This document shows, in pieces, positions 12,001 through 29,748 of a stretch of DNA of 64,000 bases; position 1 is the stretch's first letter; each line of letters begins with the position of its first letter. The position numbers were made by a program, and so were the translations under genes. This DNA comes from Tetradesmus obliquus (Eukaryota > Chlorophyta > Chlorophyceae > Sphaeropleales > Scenedesmaceae): assembly GCA_030272155.1 (NCBI GenBank), contig CP126195.1, positions 3,021,001 through 3,085,000 of the forward strand, given 5' to 3'. The notes below the pieces were generated by a model. The model was not told the origin of the DNA, did no database searches, and saw only the letters and a list, made by a program, of their open reading frames with translations.

Positions 12001-13582
12001 CTGCGGCTGGCGCGTAGTGCTGCTGGTAGCAGCAGCTGGTGCTGTCTCTGCAGCTGCAGTTGAGCAGGTTGCGAGGCTCACCAGGGCTCACCAGGTTAAC
12101 TTGTTACTCGTTTATAATATAGGTGGGTTGAAGTCGCAGATGCAGGTGCATGGAACAGCCACAACAGCCAGCAGAATGCACCATGAAGCCAACTACTTCT
12201 GCACAACTCCTACTCCTACTCCTTGATCTGCGTCCGCTTTCGCAGCGATCTGAGCATGTGACGCTCGCAGGTTAAGCTGTTAAGATTCAATGTCGGTTTT
12301 CGAGAGCTGCCTGTCGGTGGACAGTCGCTGGCAGTCTCTGCAGCAGCAGCATGCTGCAGCTGCAGCTGGTGTGCGATCAAGTGCTGTCACCGCCGCAACC
12401 TCGCTGAATGTTCAAGAGTTTTTTTTGTTTGGTACTATCCGGTTGTTCAGCTTGATCGGGCGGCGTGCTGCCTGTCTTTTTTGTATCGTAACACATAACA
12501 GAGCTTCATTGCGGCATTGCATGCAGCAAAGCGTGTCTGAACGGTATGTATTTGACGTTTCAACATCATTTGACGCTGTTTCTGCGGCCGAACGCCTTGT
12601 TCGGAGCCGCACTAAGCAGCAACTAAGCATGACCAACGTTTGCTTACGAAGTCTTGTTCGTTGGCAACAGGCGAGCAAGCCCTGGTAGCGCCCCCTTAGT
12701 CACTGCTTCGTACCCCCTCGTAGGCCTTAGTTGGCGGGAGAGGCCTTGATAGGCACCCTAGCAGCTGGTTAGTAAACAAGGGTGACATGGTTTACCAAGG
12801 CTACGAAGGTCCGATCCACTGGATCAAACAAGCCCCTCTCGGCATAGTGGCACTGCATCCTGCTCATGATGCCGCGCAACTTGCTGTGGCACCAGCAGCC
12901 ATCATCATGCTGGCAGCATGATTATCACGCAGCATCTTGCTGGCTGCATCAAGCAATGCAGCACAACCAGCTGCCACTGCACCAAGCTGCCGCTGCCGTG
13001 CTGCTGCGTGCTGCCGCTGCTGCCAGAGTGCTCAGTGTCACGTTCACGAGTAAGCAGCGGCAGCAAGCCACACGGTGCATGCACTGCATGAGCTGCTCAC
13101 AACTTCATTGTTGCTCGTCATGCTCAACTGCAAAACTGCTACACAGCACGTGGCCCGTACCAGTGGTAAAGACTGCGGCAGCAGTCTGCTGCATCATGCG
13201 GCCCACAGTCAGGCAATGCAGGGCCTGCCTCAGCCGTTGGCGGTTGCGCCGCTGCAGCCAGCTGGCCAGCCGCCGCAGCAGCGGCAGCGCCGATCTGCAA
13301 GGCCAAGCAAGCTGTCCATGCTGCGCACTGTCAGCACGCCTTGACATGGAGGGTGCTAGGCTCTGCAACTAGCCCTCACTCGCGCTTTGCGTGACGCGGC
13401 TTGGGGCTCGCCCCATCCATATCGCGCATATGACTAACTGATGAATACTTCCGCGCCTATGGGTCGCTCACACACATCACCATGCTGCAACCCCTCTCTG
13501 TCAACTTGAGGATGCTGAAGTTCAACAAATCAAGTCTGAGCTTGACCCGCGTCACCTCGCACACGACGCATCACCAAACTCA
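9085..13582. other. unassigned stretch between AP2 gene and GPN3 gene
   Basis: About 4.5 kb. Base composition at 9200-9700 is less CAG-rich than the surroundings and would include the AP2 upstream region. Short open frames at 9636-9830 (-), 10426-10656 (+), 12290-12688 (+) and 13075-13344 (+) look slightly protein-like but cannot be joined into a gene. Two related segments (around 10341-10384 and 12719-12753) share the blocks CGTAGGCC and GAGGCCTTGATAGG and may belong to one dispersed repeat family. Confidence 0.4.
9636..9830 (-). CDS. possible small secreted or signal-anchored peptide (speculative)
   Basis: A 64-codon frame from an ATG at 9830 begins with MSR, a basic stretch, then the hydrophobic core FAGFVLLFSLVS and a small-residue region, which resembles a signal peptide. 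The remainder is short and mixed in composition. No family is recognised and there is no supporting splice chain; it could be a first exon or chance. The opposite strand is also open here. Confidence 0.18.
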   Translation of the reverse strand: MSRVLRMSFAGFVLLFSLVSTTVPRGARCVAVDMELQRTNRKAVLSIEGMKWHAHELATVFVNS

Positions 13583-14920
13583 TCAGTCCAGTCCTGCATC
13601 ATCGTCACCGCCCTGCCCCTCCTGCCCCTCAAACTCCCGAATCTTCACCTCAGCATCCTCCCCATACTGTATTGCCATGTCGATCTGCAGCAGCACCTCC
13701 CCGATGCTGTCCTCATCTGTTATATCCAGCGGCACAAAGCTGACCAGGCTGTACTCATCCAGCAGGCCTGCTACTGCTGCATTCAGCCGCCGGAAGCGGG
13801 GCCCAGTGCTGGCGGAGAGGCTGATATTTGTTGTGTGTTATTTGTTATTGTTGCGGGGGGTGGCCAGAGGGAGGATGAAAGGGTACGGCGGTGTGGTGTG
13901 TTGTAGGGTGTGGAGGCAGCAAGGCGGCAGGCGGGAGAAGAAAGACAGGCACATGCAGCAGCACAGAGGCAGTTGGGGTCAACGAGATGTGTGGCCGAGC
14001 ACTCACAGGCACCTGCACACAGCTGCAAGCTATGCGATGGCTAACTGTGCACAAGCAATGACGCGACCGGCAGGGATGCTGTTTTACACAGCATTTATGC
14101 CTCCAATTGAAGTATCCTGGTATCCTAGGAAGAGGTGTTGCTGGCGTGCTTGCATGCTTCCAAAGGCAACTGTCTGCCAACGCACAGCACAACAATCCAG
14201 TCCACACGCCCTGCTGCGCGCAGGCCGCACCTATCCATCAGCAGCTGTGGGTGGGCGATGAGGAACTCCCACGCCTGCATGCATTGCTGTGCATGCACAC
14301 TGTGCAGCACAATGCGCTGATGCAAACTGCCCTGCTGCTTTTGCAGACACACCTGTCCATGAGCAGCTGTGGGTGCGCGATGAGGAACTACTCCGCCTGC
14401 ATGCATTGCTGTGCATGCACACCATGCTGCACAATTGGAGCGCCGGGGGACCTTGGGCGGGGGGGGTCTCCTGGCCAAGCAATGCTTGAAGGTGCGCAGC
14501 TTTGCTTTTTTCATGCTAGACTGTCCTTCTTTTCAATGCCCTGCTGCAAACTTCCCTGCTGCAAATGCAAACCCACCTGTCCATGAGCAGCTGTGGGTGG
14601 GCAATGAGGAGCTCACACGCCTGCATGCATTGCTGTGCATGCACACTGTGCTGCACAATGCGCTGCTGCAAACTGCCCTGCTGCAAATGCAAAGTCACCT
14701 GTCCATGAGCAGCTGTGGGTCGGGGATGAGGAACTCTTGCACTGCTGCCTTGTCCTCGGCAAGGTCCATCTTGGTGAGCAGGTTGATGTGCGGCAGCTCC
14801 AGCTTCACCATAGCGGCAAGAGCCTGCAGCAGCAGTCGCAGCAGCAGCAGCAGTAGCAGCAGCAGTTTAGGTCCATCTTGGTGAGCAGCAGCTCCAGCTT
14901 CACCATCGCAGTAGTCGCCT

Positions 14921-14992
<72 letters not shown>

Positions 14993-15059
14993 CTTTAGGT
15001 CCATTTTGGTGAGCAGATGATGTGCGGCAGCTCCAGCTTCACCATCGCAGCAGTCGCCT

Positions 15060-15099
<40 letters not shown>

Positions 15100-16009
15100 C
15101 AGCAGCAACAGCAGCAGCAGTTGCAATGACCACAGGCGCACGGCGTGCTACCTGCACGCACCAAACCAGCTTCCAATGAAAAAAATAACCCAGATGGAAA
15201 GCTAGCATACATTCCGACGGGAAGCTACATACTCTGAGCTGGCTTGGTACGCTCCTGCTGCTGTTGGCAGCGCTGCACTGGTCAGCAGGTGCTGCAGGCC
15301 AGTCGTCAACTGCCGATGCTTGCACACCTGCATGGCCCCCGCAATGAACTTGCTGGGCTCGCTCACAAAGGCCACATCCAGCGCAAACACGGCCGCCACA
15401 GTCCAGCCGTCAGCGCGCAGAAAATCCACCAAGCTGCGGATGGCGCCCACATGGCTGTACAGCTCAATCTGATGTGTCAGCAGCAGCAGGCAGCACACAG
15501 ACAACGGAAAGTCAACCAGGCTGCTGATGGCGGCCATGTGGCTGTTCAACTTGATACGTGGCGGCAGCCGCGAGCAAAAAGAACAGCCAAAGGCATAACT
15601 TATGTGCATTCAACCGCTGTACACCCTTGGCCCACCTGCCCCGGGCAGTCGAACACCAGGTAGTCCTCCTCCCCATATCCCTCCAGCTCCTGGCCCAGCC
15701 ACTCCTCCAGGTTGTCCTCAAGGTACTCCATGCAGTACAGCAGGCCCCTGCAGTTGCATTGCAAGTGCTTGGTGTTATGATAAGGAAGCAATGGTGCTGC
15801 TGTCTGCAAGCTCCTGGTTCAGCCACGCCTCCGAATTGTGCTCCAGGTACTGCATGCAGTACAGCAGGCCCCTGCAGGGTGGTGTGAATGATGACGTACT
15901 GCCTGCAACTCGTGTGACTGCCGCTGTCATCGAATGATTGAGCAGCACTGCAGGCTGATGCCGCTTTCAAGGGACATGAAGCCAATCAAGGTGTTGAGGA
16001 GAAAGCATG

Positions 16010-16051
<42 letters not shown>

Positions 16052-16818
16052 ACTCTTCTCCTGCCTTACTCACTAACTCCCAGCACTCCCCTGAAGCTGC
16101 TGCTGCTGCTGCTGCCGGCTCACCCGTGGGGCCCCAGCTGCAGTTCTGCCATGCACGTTACTGCTCCCCCCAATCATGCTGCTGCTGCTGCTGCCGGCTC
16201 ACCCATTGGGCCCCAGCTGCAGCTCTCCCATCACATCCTGCTGCTGCTGCTGCTGCCGTGGCTGCTGCTGCCGCCGCCGCTGCTGCTGCTGCTGCTGCTG
16301 CTGCTGCCGCCGCTGCTGCTGCTGCCGGCTCACCCGTTGGGCCCCAGCTGCAGCTCTGCCATCACGTCCTCCAGGCTGACTAGGTCCCGGATGTCTATCG
16401 ACACGGGGTAGGCAAACGCCTCCGCGGCAGGGTCTGCAGCAGGGCAAGGCAAACCAGTAGCCAATGGCAGCAGGTACGGTGCAAAAGCAAGCAGGGTTGA
16501 CCAAATGCCTCCGCGGCAGGGTCTGGTGGCATGATGAATCAGCGTGCCAACAGTCGACGGCAGCAGTTGCAGTAAGTGAGAGGGGTATATCCTCGCAGAA
16601 TCAAGCAGCGGACGTCTTGTCGACACAGGGCGGGGAAGCGTCTCCGCAGTAGGGCTTGGAAGCAGCGGTACAATGCCGCTGCTGCTGCTGTGCCTGCTGT
16701 TGCTGCTGCGCCTGCTGCTGTTGCAGTGCTGCGGCTCACCTAGGTTGACGCAGTGTATGCTGCGCTGGATGGCCTGGCAGTGCTGGTGCAAGTGCTCCAC
16801 ATATGTGGACTGCAGCAG

Positions 16819-16849
<31 letters not shown>

Positions 16850-17105
16850 GGCGGCGGCGGCGGAGGCAGAGCAACAAGTACGCTCATCGGCTAGCATGCC
16901 AACGCATGTCACAAAAGATGCGCCGCTAGGCCCGCACCCCTGCTCATCCCTTGCATAAAACAGTACGCACAGAGCTTCCCCCTGTACAAGCTGGCGTACA
17001 TGAGATGGGTAACATGATGATGATGATGGGTTACAGCAAGCGCCGTGCCTCACCCACCTTGCCACTGCCTGCCGGCCCTATCACCAGCTGAGCATACTTG
17101 CCCAT
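13583..17105 (-). CDS. GPN3: GPN-loop GTPase 3 (GPN3)
   Basis: Seven exons on the minus strand join in phase: 17058-17105, 16740-16809, 16334-16433, 15636-15747, 15328-15468, 14699-14823, 13583-13808, giving 273 residues (human GPN3 is 284). Motifs in order: P-loop GPAGSGKST at residues 10-18 (split by intron 1), the defining Gly-Pro-Asn loop [13 protein letters not shown] at about 70, DCPGQIELYSH (G3) near 107, TKMD (G4) near 175, and the C-terminal [16 protein letters not shown] proteins are dimeric GTPases that help RNA polymerase II assemble and enter the nucleus. The ATG at 17105 sits directly before the conserved [13 protein letters not shown] start. The gene is divergent from RPT3. Its introns are full of partial copies of its own exon ends, and two are bordered by long CAG tracts (14921-14992, 15061-15122). 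The intact copy of each exon is the one whose phases connect. Confidence 0.95.
14226..14735 (-). repeat. GPN3 exon 6 3'-end echo array, ~122-bp unit
   Basis: The last ~37 bp of exon 6 plus its donor (14699-14735) recurs at about 14226-14270, 14348-14390 and 14574-14612. Spacings are 122, 226 and 123 bp, and the filler between them also repeats, so the array is made of ~122-bp tandem units, each carrying an exon end and a GT-type donor. All extra copies lie downstream of the true donor in the transcript direction. Confidence 0.85.
14870..15122 (-). repeat. GPN3 exon 6 5'-end echoes separated by (CAG)n
   Basis: Two decayed copies of the start of exon 6 (14870-14924 and 14999-15063), each with a ctgcag acceptor, sit upstream of the true exon in the transcript. 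They are separated and bordered by pure CAG tracts at 14921-14992 (about 24 units) and 15061-15122 (interrupted). The first copy lacks several bases after the GELP-like region, so its frame is broken. Confidence 0.85.
15508..15555 (-). repeat. GPN3 exon 5 5'-end echo
   Basis: A diverged copy of the first ~45 bp of exon 5 (true copy near 15425-15468), lying on the transcript-upstream side in intron 4. Several substitutions are present. Confidence 0.65.
15806..15880 (-). repeat. GPN3 exon 4 5'-end echo
   Basis: A copy of the first ~70 bp of exon 4 with its acceptor (true acceptor at 15748-15750). The cagtacagcaggcccctgcag block is nearly identical, while the distal part has diverged. Confidence 0.75.
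16116..16236 (-). repeat. GPN3 exon 3 3'-end echoes
   Basis: Two copies (16116-16153, 16196-16236) of the end of exon 3, including the Gly-Pro-Asn codons and a gtgagc donor, lie downstream of the true donor at 16328-16333, each followed by CTG-rich filler. In one copy the Asn codon has become His. Confidence 0.8.
16507..16664 (-). repeat. GPN3 exon 3 5'-end echoes
   Basis: Two diverged copies (16507-16531 and about 16616-16664) of the start of exon 3 lie on its transcript-upstream side in intron 2. Confidence 0.55.
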
Positions 17106-17250
17106 GCTGCTGCGTCACCTCTGAAAGTCTAAGGCAAGCAAATACTGAAAGATGGTTGTGATTGCTGCATGTCTTGCTGTAGAGGAGGCTTCAACAAGAT
17201 GTTGGCACACCAGCAGGCTGCTGCAGCCGTGTCTGCTGCTGCTGCTGCCC

Positions 17251-17288
<38 letters not shown>

Positions 17289-17749
17289 CAGCGCAGCCGA
17301 GTTTTGAACGTATTCCCACTCTCAGATGAACTTGGTCGACTGTTGCAGGCCAAATTGGTAATCTGCGCGCAGGCAGCGGTCCGTGAATGTGCAGGAGTCT
17401 TGCTTGGAACAGGGACTTGTACTGCTGGTGAGTGCTCCACGCATCAGTGAGCTGGCATCGACGTACTGTCTTGTAAACAATCCCAAAAACAAGATGTTGA
17501 TGCGTGCGCCTTACTCGTCTGCTTCAGCCCAGAACCCTTCCTGCAAATGTTGGGATGATGTGAATGCTTTCAAGGCCTCTGTCTTACTCTGCCTATGCGT
17601 GGTGTATTCTTTTCGACGTTTCTAGGATCACACAAACTGCGTTCGTGCCGTGATCGCCTAGTGTCCCGTTCACCGGTCTGCACTTCTCCCAGTTCAAGCT
17701 GCTTGTGAAGAGAGCCTGCTGCTAGCGTAGCTTCAATTCAATCAACACC
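17106..17749. promoter_or_regulatory. divergent promoter region GPN3 / RPT3
   Basis: 644 bp separate the two start codons of the oppositely oriented GPN3 and RPT3 genes, so the interval must hold both 5' leaders and promoters. It contains a (CTG)n tract at about 17247-17287. No clear TATA element was identified. Confidence 0.6.
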
Positions 17750-24348
<6,599 letters not shown>

Positions 24349-25349
24349 AACCCGCGTTGTTGTTTGTTTGAGCTTTACAGGTAGAGCACGAGGTTTGAGG
24401 GTTTGGGGCGTGGATGCAACGCAGGTGGCGCTGGGCAGCAGCGAACAGCGGTGGCTCGTGGTGTGTGTTGGTCGACCCACCAAGATGTTGGTGCAGCTTG
24501 CTTTCGTTGTCTGAGTGCAAAGGTTGCGGCTGCAGGAAGTGCGGCGCAGTTGCAGCAGGCTGTGAGGTGTCACACTCATCGCTTGGCAGCCGTGTTGCGT
24601 GTGCATGTAAAAGGGTGGCGCCTGACATGCGGGTGTCATGCAACAAGTGCTGCAGCCGTTATGCCGTGGCAGCTGCAGCTGCCTCGGGTTGAACTTTGAG
24701 TGCTGTCACTGCACCATACGGCAGCAGTGACAGCTGTCCAGTTACAGGCAGTACAGTTTGCTGGTGTTGCAGTGGTGTTTAACTTGGCAGACCTCCGAAG
24801 CTGTGTACAGAGTCACCGCTTGCATCATGTTTGATGGTGGTTTGGGAGCGTTCCCTCAGTGCATGGCTTGCTGCCCTGCTTGCTGCTGCGTTGCATGGCA
24901 TGCAGCAGCAAGGGCGTGCGTGGGGTGAATGGCGGTGCAAGCAGCAGTTGTGCCAGCTCGGCAGCTGCCTGCAGGATTATAACTCAGTGCAGTCACGGTG
25001 CAGCGCAGCTGTGTGGCACGGCTCGTGTTTGCACGGCATCAGCAGCTGGCAAGGCATGGCTTGTTGTATTTCATGGTTTTGTAACCACGCGAAATTTGCC
25101 GAGTAGGCGCGAGGTATCTCCTGTTCTGCGAAGGCATAGAGCGCTGCTTCAAGTAGTTGTGACAGTTGCCAGGGCTCAGGGCACACAGACCTGTCACAAC
25201 ACCATCGAGCACGGGTCCCTCGAGGATGCAGTACTGCTTGCAGTGATACGATTTAACATAATAAGGCACGTCTGCGCAATGATGCAAGAGACGCAAGCAT
25301 CCACCCGAACGTCCTAGTGCACAGGCTGTCTCCCGTTGCACCAGCAAGC
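24349..25349. other. intergenic, RPT3 to UBX-UBL gene
   Basis: About 1 kb holding the RPT3 3' UTR (a TGTAA motif at 24606-24610 is a possible poly(A) signal) and the promoter and leader of the next gene. No coding exon was recognised. Confidence 0.5.
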
Positions 25350-27712
25350 ATGCTCAGCAAGCCAGCGATCGGCTTGGCAGTAGTGGCCGTAGGTGCTTCA
25401 GTATACGTCAAGTACTATGGCTTCCCGGACCTGCAACAGCAGCCAGCGAGCGTGCAGGCTGAACTGGAGCGAGCTGCAAGCATGAGGACTGGCGAGCCGA
25501 TGGTGTTGATTCTGGGTACGCATCGCGTCGTTGGCAATCCTTTGGGTCAGCTGCTTGTGAAGGTGGCAGTCTGGAAGGCATCTACATACCTTCCTCACTG
25601 CTGCTGCTGTGCCTGTGCTGCAGGATACCTGCTGTTCTTCATCACTGCTGGCGCGTTCATGTTTGAATCGGGTCAAGCTGTTGTCTGCGCCATAAGACGC
25701 TACCGCTGGAAGCCAGCAGGTACGCCACAACAGTCTGCACCAATGTCACTGCAGCGCTTCAGCGCTCCTGCTGCTCCTCATCACTTGCACCATCATCTGT
25801 AGCCTGCGCACTGGATGTCTATCAAACACCACACTTTAAAATGTCCATCACTGCAAGCAAGCTTGTGTTACATGCGTTCGAGCATGCCATCCATGTGCTG
25901 TGCATGTCTGGTGTCTTCCGGCAGAGCTCCCTCCACTACAGCCTGTCAGTGAAGCTGACCGTGCAGCAGCAGCTGCTGCCAGCAGCCAGGCAGATGATCA
26001 ACAGCAGCAGCCGGACAAGCAGCAGCAGCAGCAGCAGCAGGCGCGCCAGCAGCAGCCGAGCCCCGTAGACCATGACGAGCGCAGGAGGCGTGCGCTGGAG
26101 GCATTGCAGCGGGAGCACGACGAGAAGGCAGCAGCGGCACGGGAGCTGCAGAAACAGCAAGACGCCAAGCGAGCAGCGCGGGTGAGCAAAGCAGCGCATG
26201 GGTGGGGTGGTGGTGGACACAGCGGGCCCTGCTATGTGGTGTATTGCCAGCCGTTTGCCAGCAGTGTTTGCGGCATACAGTGTGTGCTTCAGAGATGCAA
26301 GGATACTCCTGGGCACATGCAGCAAGCGCAAGAGACAGATTGCGCTCACTGCTGTCGAGTGCAGATGCCGGGCGTGGCTGCTGCTGTCTCACGCAAGCGC
26401 ATGCATTGTGTTGCTGCGGTTGTCGCCTCCAAACGCCTACAAAAGCCATGTTGCCCGCCTACAACAATGCTGGATGCTGCATGGCGCGAAGCATGCAATA
26501 ATGCACCTGGCCTAGACACGTGATGTATAGCACTTGACTTACTGCTGGCCGTGCAAATGCTGACTGCCTTGCAGCGGGCTGCAGCGGCAGCAGCAGCAGC
26601 TGCCACAGCAGCAGCAGAGGCTGCAAATGAGCGCGCCTCTGCCACTGCTGCCAACTCCCACTGGGAGCGCTGGGAGCAAGCCATGGTGCAGCAGTATGGT
26701 GTTGACGCTAATGGCAACTCCAACGCAGCAGCAGCAGCAGCAGCAGCAGCGCCACAGGCAGCCTCAGCAGCAGCAGCAGCAGCAGCAGTACCAGCACTGA
26801 CGCAGCAGCAGCAAGCAGACCTGGATGCCTCACGGCTCGTGCGGCAGGAGCAGGACGAGGAGTTTCAGGCGTCACTGGCAGCTGATGCGCAGAAGCGGAA
26901 AGAGCGGGAAAATGCGGCGCTGCTGAAGCGCCTCAAAGCAGCACTGGCAGGTGCGCTACCTCCAGAAACAGCAGCAGCAACAGCAGCAGCAAGTACGGAC
27001 GGAGACAATGCGGCGTCTGCAGACAACAATGCAGATGCAGCCGGCAGCAGCACGCTTGCCATCCGTGTGCGCTTGCCAGACGGCTCGAACGCTGTGCGGC
27101 AGTTTGCGGGCGTGCAGAGCTTTGCGGACGTGTTGGACTGGGTGTATGCGCTGCCGGGCATGCCGCTGCTGCTGCCAGGGGCCTGGGGCCTGGCCTCCAG
27201 CTTCCCCAGGCGGCAGCTGGCAGCTGCTGCAGGCCTCTGGGCTCCTGCTGAGAAGGCTGCGAGTTCCACCGGGAACTCTGGTGTGAACTTGAGTGTGAAC
27301 TTGGCTGAACGTGGCGTGGAGGAGTGCATTGAGGCGGGAAGTTCGCTGGGAATTGCAGGAAGGCAGCAGGGTGAAGGTGGTGAGGCGGGGTATGAAGCGG
27401 CGCCTGCTGATGCGATGTCGCTGTGCATCCGGCCGTTGGTTGGGGAGGCGGTCACTGTGCAGGTGCTGCAGCGCAGCAGCATACTGGAGGTGAAGCGGCA
27501 GGTGGAGCAGCAGACAGGTGGGTGCTGCTGGCAGCAGAGCTCACAGGTGCCTGTTAGCTCAGGTTCGGTGTTATCATGATGGTGCAATCAGCTTGTGCAA
27601 TGCATGCCATGTATAATGGTGAATGAGTTCATGTCCATGTTGCCTGTCGCTCCCGTGTCTGCCCCGTATAGTGTGCAGCACGTGCTGGCATCAACTATAA
27701 AGCCCTTACCTC

Positions 27713-27752
<40 letters not shown>

Positions 27753-28062
27753 AGGGCTTGTGCCGGAGGACCAGCGACTCATCTTCGCAGGGCAGGTGCT
27801 GGATGATGCGCAAACCCTGCAGCACTACAAGATCAGCGCCCAGCACACGCTGCAGCTGGCGCCACGCGCAGGCGCAAGCATCAGGACTGGCAGCAGCAGC
27901 GGCGGCGGCGCACCCGAAGCAGCAGCAGCAGCAGTGGCAGCAGCAGCAGCTGAGGAGGATGGGGAGGCATCAGGGCTGCTGGTGGTGTCTACTGTTGCTC
28001 AGCTGCGGGAGGATGTGGCGCATGGGGCGTCACAGCTGGCGCTGTATGTGGTGGAGAGCTGA
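25350..28062 (+). CDS. membrane-anchored UBX-domain protein with C-terminal ubiquitin-like domain
   Basis: Five exons join in phase: 25350-25515, 25624-25719, 25925-26181, 26575-27517, 27755-28062, giving 589 residues. The N-terminus has two hydrophobic segments (IGLAVVAVGASVYV; YLLFFITAGAFMF), which suggest an ER-type anchor. A charged Gln/Ala-rich linker with a FAF2-like EEFQASLAADAQKRKERE helix precedes a UBX domain at about residues 331-395 (IRVRLPDGSNAVRQF ... SSFPRR; the S/T-x-F-P-R loop is the known CDC48/p97 contact). After a ~60-residue linker comes a ubiquitin-like fold at about 454-530 (VKRQVEQQTGLVPEDQRLIF, then AGQVLDDAQTLQHY). UBX proteins recruit the CDC48 segregase; with an anchor this would suit ER-associated degradation. 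No UBA or UAS domain is evident. ATG 25350 is the first in frame. Polyalanine runs may be length-variable. Confidence 0.85.
27714..27754 (+). repeat. (CTG)n running into the UBX-UBL exon 5 acceptor
   Basis: About 13 CTG units end directly in the CAG acceptor of the last exon. Confidence 0.95.
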
Positions 28063-28783
28063 TGCTGGGGATTGGTGTGCTGCTGCCAGACTGTGAACTT
28101 TTTCACAGGCTGTGAACTTGGCTGTGAACTTGGCTGTGAGCTTCGTTTCAACATCGCAAAAGGCCCCTCGCCAGGCGATCGATGCTATGGAAAGCGTGTA
28201 CCGTGATGCAGTTTGACGGGTAACATGAAGTCTCACAAGCTGTACCCCAGGCTTTCTTGCACGCCTGGATCACCAGTGAGATTACGCCCCCCACTGGTGA
28301 ACCATCATGATGACCGTTGTGCCAGTTCACAAAAACGCCCGAGGACCAATGGCACCAGGCCCACCTCTGTGGGGTGGATCCGCTGCATGCAGCGTTGCTA
28401 GTGCTAATGCAACTGCCCGATCCGCAGCTGCAGAGTGGTGGGCCTCCTGGCCACGACGCTCAGCAGCCAGGGCCAGTATATTCGCGCACTCGAAATCAGG
28501 CACCCAGACTATTCACAACACACGCCATGCATCAGCTCCGTGGCATCAGCGCAGCAGCCGCCAGCGCTTGCCGATGCAGCACAGCCTCCACCGCCACCAG
28601 CCCACCACCAACCGCCGCGTCACCACCCCGTCAGCCAGGTGCAATGGGTTAGGTGATCACGTCACGCGAAGCCCTGGCGACGCGCCTCCTGCCAGCCAAG
28701 ATGCTCAACACCTACTGCCAACCTCTTGCTGATCAGATCAGGTCAACAGTACTTCAAAAGACATCATACACTTGAATCACGCG
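28063..28783. other. convergent intergenic region with an echo of the next gene's last exon
   Basis: Between two convergent genes. About 28545-28625 repeats 28792-28880, part of the terminal exon of the minus-strand neighbour (blocks gcccaccaccaaccgcc and cagcacagcctc), consistent with one more tandem copy beyond its 3' end. A short tgtgaacttggc tandem repeat lies near 28088-28142. Confidence 0.55.
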
Positions 28784-29717
28784 TCAAGTCCTTGGCATCA
28801 GTGCAGCAGCAGCGCGAGCCCTCTGCTGCAGCACAGCCTCAACAGCCACCAGCCCACCACCAACCGCCATGTCAGCACCCCCACCCTCACCACCCCAACC
28901 CCCAGCAGCAGCAGCAGCTTCAGCAGTCACGTGTCCTGCAGGCCCTGCTGCTCCTGCTGCTGCCACGAGCTGTGCCAGGCCTTGTGTAAGGAGCTTTGCT
29001 GCCTCGGGTCCAAGGTGGCGCAGCATGAGCTGCACCGCTGCACGCTGCGTGCTGGGGTGGGCGCCTGCGGCAGCAGCGGCGGCAGCAGCAGCAGCAGCAG
29101 CAGGAAGAGGAGGAGGAGGAGCAGCAGCGGCGTTGGGTCGGCCAGGTGTCAGTGTGTAGTCTGTGGTCATGTGGGCTGTTGCTGCTGCTTGGTTCCCTAA
29201 TATGTCACATCACCGCACTCCCTCCCACAGGTAGCAAAGCTTGTGGCGACACATGTGGCGATACATGTGGCGACATGGCGACATGGCGACACATGTGGCG
29301 ACACAAACCACAGTTGTTGCACGTAGGCTGAAGCGTGCTGGATGCTGATCAACGGAGTAGTACTACTATTAGTAGTGGTGTCTGCCTGGCAGAAGGCACA
29401 AGCTGCACAGCACACCCCATTCCCACGCTGCACGCTGCCTGCTGCTGCCATTTATCACCCGCAAGATCAGCATTCTTTGCATCGGAACGTGACATGGCCA
29501 AGCCCACCTCGCCGCACAGACTCGCCAATGCCCCAGCCCAGCAGCGTCTGCAGGAACAGCAGCAGCTGCAGCAGCAGGTCAGGCGGCGCGCCGCTGCCGG
29601 CTGCCTCGCCCACCGCCGCCATCTGCTGTGTGTGCTGCAGCGTGCGTGCCAGCAGCATGTCGCAGCCGCCGGTGCTCACAAACATGGCCTGCGCCTCCTC
29701 ATTGCCCTAAGAAGAAA

Positions 29718-29748
<31 letters not shown>

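Noticed and set aside
12866..13372. 168-codon open frame before GPN3
   Set aside because: His/Cys/Gln-rich composition driven by CAG/CTG/GCA repeats; other frames and the opposite strand are also open.
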